Positions 6,982 to 9,406 of a stretch of 9,406 nucleotides of DNA are shown here, one piece after another. This DNA comes from DAOTVS01 sp034436375. Its GTDB lineage: Bacteria > Chloroflexota > Anaerolineae > SpSt-313. The position numbers were made by a program, and so were the translations under genes. A model generated the notes under the pieces. The model did not search any database. It was not told where the DNA came from and saw only the letters and a program-made list of their open reading frames with translations. Positions within the stretch are counted from its first letter, which is position 1. Each line of letters starts with the position of its first letter. The stretch lies in the NCBI GenBank assembly GCA_034436375.1, contig DAOTVS010000097.1:1-9406 (forward strand), written 5' to 3'.

Positions 6982-7197
6982 ATGGCCGACAACACACCGG
7001 TCCTGCCGCAGATCGACGCCGGGCGCTGCACGGGCTGCGGGCAGTGCGTGGCCGCCTGCCCCAGTGGGGCGCTGGCGCTTATGGCGGGCCGGGCCGTCCT
7101 GGCGGCCCCAGCAGTATGCGCCTATTGCGCCGATTGCGAGGACCTTTGCCCGGCGGGCGCGATCGGCCTGCCTTATGTGATCGAATCAGAAAAGTGA
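6982..7197 (+). CDS. Small 2[4Fe-4S] ferredoxin
   Basis: This 71-aa protein carries two complete cluster motifs: C16-x2-C19-x2-C22-x3-C26-P and C46-x2-C49-x2-C52-x3-C56-P. This is the arrangement of bacterial (clostridial-type) ferredoxins that transfer electrons at low potential in the cytoplasm. AAGGAG at 6969-6974 lies seven bases before the ATG, and the open frame upstream of it has no ferredoxin character. A second ferredoxin gene begins 41 bp downstream, so the two are probably cotranscribed. The electron partner is not in this window. Confidence 0.93.
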   Translation: MADNTPVLPQIDAGRCTGCGQCVAACPSGALALMAGRAVLAAPAVCAYCADCEDLCPAGAIGLPYVIESEK

Positions 7198-7238
7198 GAG
7201 ATTCCAGTTAAGACCGAGTCCGAGCCCAGGAGATTGGG

Positions 7239-7616
7239 ATGGCAAAACGACAGATCGTCCACATTGATGAGGAAAAGTGCACGGGCTGCGGCCTGTGCGT
7301 GACCCCCTGCGCCGAGGGGGCCATTGAGCTTGTGAACGGCAAGGCGCGAGTGGTGAGTGAGGTGCTCTGCGATGGGGCAGGCTTCTGCCTTTCTGTCTGC
7401 CCGACGGGGGCGCTGAGTATCGAGGAGCGCGAGGCGCCGGCCTTTGACGCCTACGCGGCAGAGCAAAGGGCTGAAAAGCGTGGCGCAACCTATATCGCCC
7501 AGACCTGCCTGCGTTGCGGCGCCAGCGAGGAGGAGGCTATTCTCCTCCCCTGTCGCACCCAGGGCAAGAGCCTGTGGGTCTGCACCCGCTGCCTGCCCGC
7601 GCTTATTCACGGATAA
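7239..7616 (+). CDS. Ferredoxin-like iron-sulfur protein with C-terminal CxxC pair
   Basis: This 125-aa protein starts with a full cluster motif, C14-x2-C17-x2-C20-x3-C24, although the usual Pro after the fourth Cys is Ala. The second motif reads C44-x5-C50-x3-C54-P, with Ala47 where the second Cys should be, so the second cluster has three Cys and may be [3Fe-4S] or use another ligand. From memory, CDGxGxCxxxCPxGA is recurrent in ferredoxin-like proteins of anaerobes, so this is probably a family trait. After an acidic linker, C90-x2-C93 and C115-x2-C118 (plus C105) form a probable zinc or metal knuckle ending ALIHG. AGGAGA at 7228-7233 precedes the ATG. A partner role in redox transfer or signalling is inferred from the neighbouring Crp/Fnr gene. 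Confidence 0.88.
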   Translation: MAKRQIVHIDEEKCTGCGLCVTPCAEGAIELVNGKARVVSEVLCDGAGFCLSVCPTGALSIEEREAPAFDAYAAEQRAEKRGATYIAQTCLRCGASEEEAILLPCRTQGKSLWVCTRCLPALIHG

Positions 7617-7676
7617 GGCGGCCTGAGCCGAAGGTTCGGATCCGAATCTATGTTATCCAAGGAAACTCGGCCGCCT
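7616..7676 (+). other. Long-range stem after the second ferredoxin gene
   Basis: AGGCGGCC (7616-7623) pairs with GGCCGCCT (7669-7676), and GAG (7625-7627) with CTC (7666-7668), making 11 bp with one bulged base. Its loop contains the perfect palindrome TTCGGATCCGAA (7635-7646). The stem begins at the last base of the stop codon, so it may protect or end the ferredoxin mRNA, but there is no T-tract. Confidence 0.5.
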
Positions 7677-7685
7677 GCCAGGGTG

Positions 7686-7737
7686 CCCGAGGCTGGAAGC
7701 CATCGGGCTGAAAAAAGCCCTACGGGCTGATCAGCCC
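7686..7737 (+). promoter_or_regulatory. Attenuator-like chain of mutually exclusive stems
   Basis: Five segments can pair in alternative ways: CCCGAGGCT (7686-7694) with AGCC-A-TCGGG (7698-7707), GGGCT (7705-7709) with AGCCC (7716-7720), that AGCCC with GGGCT (7724-7728), and that GGGCT with AGCCC (7733-7737). The last forms the palindrome GGGCTGATCAGCCC, followed by CTTTG, a weak terminator-like tail. No leader peptide or ligand-binding core is evident. Confidence 0.4.
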
Positions 7738-7857
7738 CTTTGAGGGAGCTTTGTACTCTCAGCGCGGCGGCTTGAGCCCTGCGGCGCAGGCTTATCCATC
7801 GGGGCGCGGATTCCATCCGGGCATTGCGCTTCGCACGCGACCGGAGTGGAGCCATTC

Positions 7858-7903
7858 GGGGGGATTGGGCGGCCCGGCTGCAGGCAACCCGCCCAATCCC
7901 CCC
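7858..7903. repeat. 15-bp perfect inverted repeat with 16-bp spacer
   Basis: GGGGGGATTGGGCGG (7858-7872) is the exact complement of 7889-7903. The G-run followed by TTGG and CG resembles the outer arms of the three large palindromes, so this may be a shorter or decayed member of that family. It lies about 100 bp upstream of the zinc-ribbon gene. Confidence 0.85.
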
Positions 7904-7991
7904 TCCCGGGTCAGAGCCGGGCAGGCGCACAGCACCTTGGCCGGCTGTTACCGGGAGCCGGCTGGATCAAGTGCGGTTGCAGTATTATGCT

Positions 7992-8000
7992 GGGGAGGTG
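7992..8000 (+). promoter_or_regulatory. Strong ribosome-binding site choosing the zinc-ribbon start
   Basis: GGGGAGGTG lies four bases before the ATG at 8005. It favours this start over in-frame codons at 7846 and 7987, whose products would add sequence lacking any conserved character. Confidence 0.85.
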
Positions 8001-8004
8001 CAAA

Positions 8005-8250
8005 ATGTCACTGGCCAATAGCTGCCCGGGTTCTCGGCTGATTCGCGAGCCAACTCCGGAATACATCTCCTGCCCTCATTGCGGGCAGGAGATGGAAATC
8101 TGGAGCGACGAGCTGGTGGCGCGTTGCCCGCACTGCCGGCAGGTGGCGCCAGCCCGACGGGGCGCCACCTGCCTCGACTGGTGCGCACATGCTGCCGAGT
8201 GTGTGGGGGCAGAAAAGTACCGCCGTTTGAAGGGGATGTTATCGCAATGA
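8005..8250 (+). CDS. Small eight-cysteine zinc-ribbon-like protein
   Basis: This 81-aa protein contains C23-x2-C26 and C41-x2-C44, a four-Cys zinc ribbon (CPHCGQEMEIW and RCPHC). A second possible metal site is formed by C7 and the C-terminal set C56-x3-C60-x5-C66 in TCLDWCAHAAECVGAEKYRR. I recall similar small proteins or domains with SCLxWCxxAxECVG endings in anaerobic bacteria and archaea, sometimes labelled phosphohydrolase by transfer from HD-domain fusions. No HD residues are present here, so that label would be wrong. Its stop overlaps the methyltransferase start (ATGA), so the two are translationally coupled and probably act together. Two perfect inverted repeats lie inside the gene. 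Function unknown. Confidence 0.88.
   Translation: MSLANSCPGSRLIREPTPEYISCPHCGQEMEIWSDELVARCPHCRQVAPARRGATCLDWCAHAAECVGAEKYRRLKGMLSQ
8064..8094. repeat. 12-bp inverted repeat inside the zinc-ribbon gene
   Basis: CATCTCCTGCCC (8064-8075) is the exact complement of 8083-8094, around a seven-base loop. It covers the first CxxC codons. Confidence 0.85.
8138..8173. repeat. 13-bp inverted repeat inside the zinc-ribbon gene
   Basis: GGCAGGTGGCGCC (8138-8150) is the exact complement of 8161-8173, with a ten-base loop. It sits between the second CxxC pair and the C-terminal Cys set. Confidence 0.85.
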
Positions 8251-9017
8251 GTGAGGTGCCGCTCTACGATGCCCTGAGCGTGGATTACGACCGCTTTGTG
8301 CACTGGCCCGAGCGCTTGAGGGGCGAGTTGCCCTTTCTAGAGGCGCAATTCCGCGCCCATGGCGTGCGCCGGGTGCTGGATGCCGCCTGTGGCACGGGGC
8401 AGCATGCGCTGGCCCTGGCGCGCCGCGGCTATGAAGCGGCCGGCGCCGACCTCAGCCCGGGCATGATCGAGCAGGCGCGCGCCCGGGCGGCAGAGGCGGG
8501 ACTGCCTGTGCCTTTCCAGGTGGCCCCCCTGGGCGGGCTGCGCGCTGCCTTTGCGGAGCCGTTCGATGCGCTGCTCTGTCTGGGCAACAGCCTGCCCCAC
8601 GTGCTCTCGCCGGGGGCTGTGCAGGCGGCGCTCCGCGATTTTGCCGCCGTGTTGCGGCCGGGGGGCGTCGCCATCATCCAGAACCGCAACTATGACCACG
8701 TCTGGGGCGAGCGCGAGCGCTTTATGCCCCTCCAGGCGCACCGCGAGGGCGACCACGAGTGGCTCTTCTTCCGCTTTATGGATTTCCATGAGGCCACGCT
8801 CACCTTCAACGTGGTCACCCTGCAGCGCTCCAGCCCCAACGAGGCCTGGAGCTATCGCGTCGGCGCCACCGAGCTGCAGCCCCTCTTCCAGCGCGAGATG
8901 GCCGGCTGGCTCCCCGAGGCCGGCTTTTCGGCGGCCGAGTTCTATGGCAGTTACAGCGGCGCTCCCTTTGACCCTGAGTTGAGCGGCGATCTCATCGTCG
9001 TTGCGGAGCGGGGATAG
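8247..9017 (+). CDS. Class I SAM-dependent methyltransferase
   Basis: This 256-aa protein has a Rossmann-like methyltransferase core. Motif I is VLDAACGTGQHALALA (43-58), which binds SAM. The acidic residue after strand 2 is D68 (GADLSPGMIEQAR), motif II-like FDALLCLGNSLPHV follows at 106-119, and the motif III region is VLRPGGVAIIQNRNYD. The CxGNSLPH segment resembles small-molecule N-methyltransferases such as glycine/sarcosine methyltransferase, but the substrate is undetermined. The C-terminal half (about 170-256) is beta-rich and would form the substrate lid. The start overlaps the zinc-ribbon stop as ATGA. AAGGGG lies 11 bases upstream, rather far, which fits coupling to the upstream gene. 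The open frame continues upstream to 8079, but that part is the zinc-ribbon gene in another frame. Confidence 0.92.
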   Translation: MSEVPLYDALSVDYDRFVHWPERLRGELPFLEAQFRAHGVRRVLDAACGTGQHALALARRGYEAAGADLSPGMIEQARARAAEAGLPVPFQVAPLGGLRAAFAEPFDALLCLGNSLPHVLSPGAVQAALRDFAAVLRPGGVAIIQNRNYDHVWGERERFMPLQAHREGDHEWLFFRFMDFHEATLTFNVVTLQRSSPNEAWSYRVGATELQPLFQREMAGWLPEAGFSAAEFYGSYSGAPFDPELSGDLIVVAERG

Positions 9018-9061
9018 CGCCGGCTCGCAGCCTGTTCATGATATGCGCCGCCCCGGCACCG

Positions 9062-9080
9062 ACCCGGTTACTCGCCGGGT
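9062..9080 (+). other. Small hairpin after the methyltransferase gene
   Basis: ACCCGG (9062-9067) pairs with CCGGGT (9075-9080) around a seven-base loop, 45 bp after the stop. Without a T-tract it is a poor terminator candidate. Confidence 0.35.
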
Positions 9081-9115
9081 GGCCTGCTTCGCCCTTGACC
9101 GGCCTTAATGCAGAA

Positions 9116-9192
9116 GGGGAGTTGGCGTTTGGCATCGCCGTCACTGCCGCCCGCAAGGCGGCAGTGACGGCGATGCCAAACGCCAACTCCCC
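9116..9192. repeat. 77-bp perfect palindrome (H3)
   Basis: Arms of 36 bp (9116-9151 and 9157-9192) flank the loop CGCAA. GTTGGCG is at 9121-9127 and CGCCAAC at 9181-9187. GGCATCGCC in the left arm also occurs in the right arm of H1. It lies between the ends of the methyltransferase gene and the minus-strand reading frame. CC and then AAAAA follow, not T, so a simple terminator role is unlikely on the plus strand. Confidence 0.95.
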
Positions 9193-9241
9193 CCAAAAAG
9201 GTTCCCGCCGGGTGGACGCGTCGCGTGAAACCCGGCATCAG

Positions 9242-9289
9242 CGACGCCATCATGACAGCATATAAGTGTGCTCGGGTCTCATGGCGTCG
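9242..9289. repeat. 9-bp inverted repeat at the end of the minus-strand frame
   Basis: CGACGCCAT (9242-9250) is the complement of ATGGCGTCG (9281-9289), 30 bases apart, with a short inner AGCA/TGCT pairing. A second weaker pair, GCCGGGT (9207-9213) and ACCCGGC (9230-9236), lies beside it. It overlaps the stop codon of the partial frame and might stabilise or end that transcript. Confidence 0.5.
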
Positions 9290-9406
9290 AGCAGCTATTA
9301 TCGCGCACAATGCCTGTCACCTCCGCTGTCGCCAGCTCAGCCCCACCGGATGCGTGCAGCGCCGCCCGGATCCTGTGATTGTTGTAGGTGCCCTGCCCGG
9401 CCAGGT
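9279..9406 (-). CDS. Possible 3' end of an unrecognised minus-strand gene (partial)
   Basis: From the right edge the minus strand is open for 41 codons to a TGA at 9279-9281. The peptide begins LAGQGTYNNHRIRAALHASG and continues with ELATAEVTGIVRD. Codons favour G or C in the third position, as in the other genes, and the composition looks like a soluble alpha-helical protein C-terminus. I do not recognise the family, and the stretch is too short to exclude chance. Confidence 0.35.
   Translation of the reverse strand, partial: LAGQGTYNNHRIRAALHASGGAELATAEVTGIVRDNSCSTP

Larger units (their letters stand above)
7617..8004. other. 388-bp structured spacer without a credible gene
   Basis: This spacer separates the second ferredoxin from the zinc-ribbon gene. 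It contains the stem at 7616-7676, the alternating-stem chain at 7686-7737, the inverted repeat at 7858-7903 and a hairpin CCGGCT/AGCCGG near 7942-7963. No riboswitch core that I know fits (no cobalamin, SAM, TPP, FMN or glycine core). I see no clear promoter for the downstream genes. The spacer may be a leader or a small RNA. Confidence 0.5.

Noticed and set aside
7711..7728. Minus-strand terminator AGCCC-GTA-GGGCT followed by six T
   Set aside because: The shape is good but the stem is only 5 bp, and no minus-strand gene lies upstream of it; the one candidate at the right edge ends at 9279. Retained only as part of the alternating stems.
7751..8041. Small open frames in the 7617-8004 spacer
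   Set aside because: They lack ribosome-binding sites, are Arg/Pro/Gly-rich and run through inverted repeats.
8079..8246. Longer N-terminus for the methyltransferase
   Set aside because: The region encodes the Cys-rich protein in another frame, and the ATGA overlap at 8247 gives the normal methyltransferase beginning.
9116..9192. H3 as an ordinary intrinsic terminator of the methyltransferase gene
   Set aside because: No T-tract follows on the plus strand, and the stem is far longer than usual terminators. A bidirectional blocking role remains possible.
1..9406. CRISPR array, tRNA, rRNA or known riboswitch
   Set aside because: No regularly spaced direct repeats, no cloverleaf with a TTCGA-type arm in place, and no conserved aptamer core were found on reading both strands.

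Overview
The window is GC-rich bacterial chromosome with compact genes on both strands and long, structured intergenic spacers. Two predicted lipoproteins, one with a long Thr/Pro-rich linker after its lipid-attachment Cys, resemble secreted proteins of Chloroflexota (Anaerolineae-like). Two small ferredoxins beside a Crp/Fnr regulator suggest an anaerobic or facultative lifestyle. The phylum is inferred from style, not from a marker-gene comparison.

Layout, left to right. A perfect 72-bp palindrome opens the window. Ribosomal protein S20 (rpsT) follows, with a strong Shine-Dalgarno sequence, a TTG start and a downstream intrinsic terminator. Next is a serine hydrolase lipoprotein of the beta-lactamase/PBP-like class with its own sigma70-type promoter. 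It converges, with a 12-bp gap, on a minus-strand ABC-type solute-binding lipoprotein that has no permease or ATPase genes beside it. Upstream of that, also on the minus strand, is a 740-residue hybrid histidine kinase (GAF-GAF-HisKA-HATPase-degenerate receiver). The kinase and a plus-strand Crp/Fnr regulator are divergently transcribed from a 292-bp region carrying a good promoter on each strand.

The right part holds a possible functional group on the plus strand: Crp/Fnr regulator, a 71-aa 2[4Fe-4S] ferredoxin, a 125-aa ferredoxin with a C-terminal CxxC...CxxC module, an 81-aa eight-cysteine zinc-ribbon protein, and a SAM-dependent methyltransferase coupled to it by an ATGA overlap. The obvious hypothesis is redox or gas-responsive control of a small electron-transfer/metal-binding module. 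The substrate of the methyltransferase cannot be read from sequence.

The least ordinary feature is the spacers. Three near-perfect palindromes of 72, 89 and 77 bp, each with GTTGGCG in one arm and CGCCAAC in the other, lie between genes. A shorter relative may lie upstream of the zinc-ribbon gene. The spacer after the second ferredoxin contains a chain of mutually exclusive short stems that looks like an attenuator. The window ends in what may be the 3' end of a minus-strand gene.
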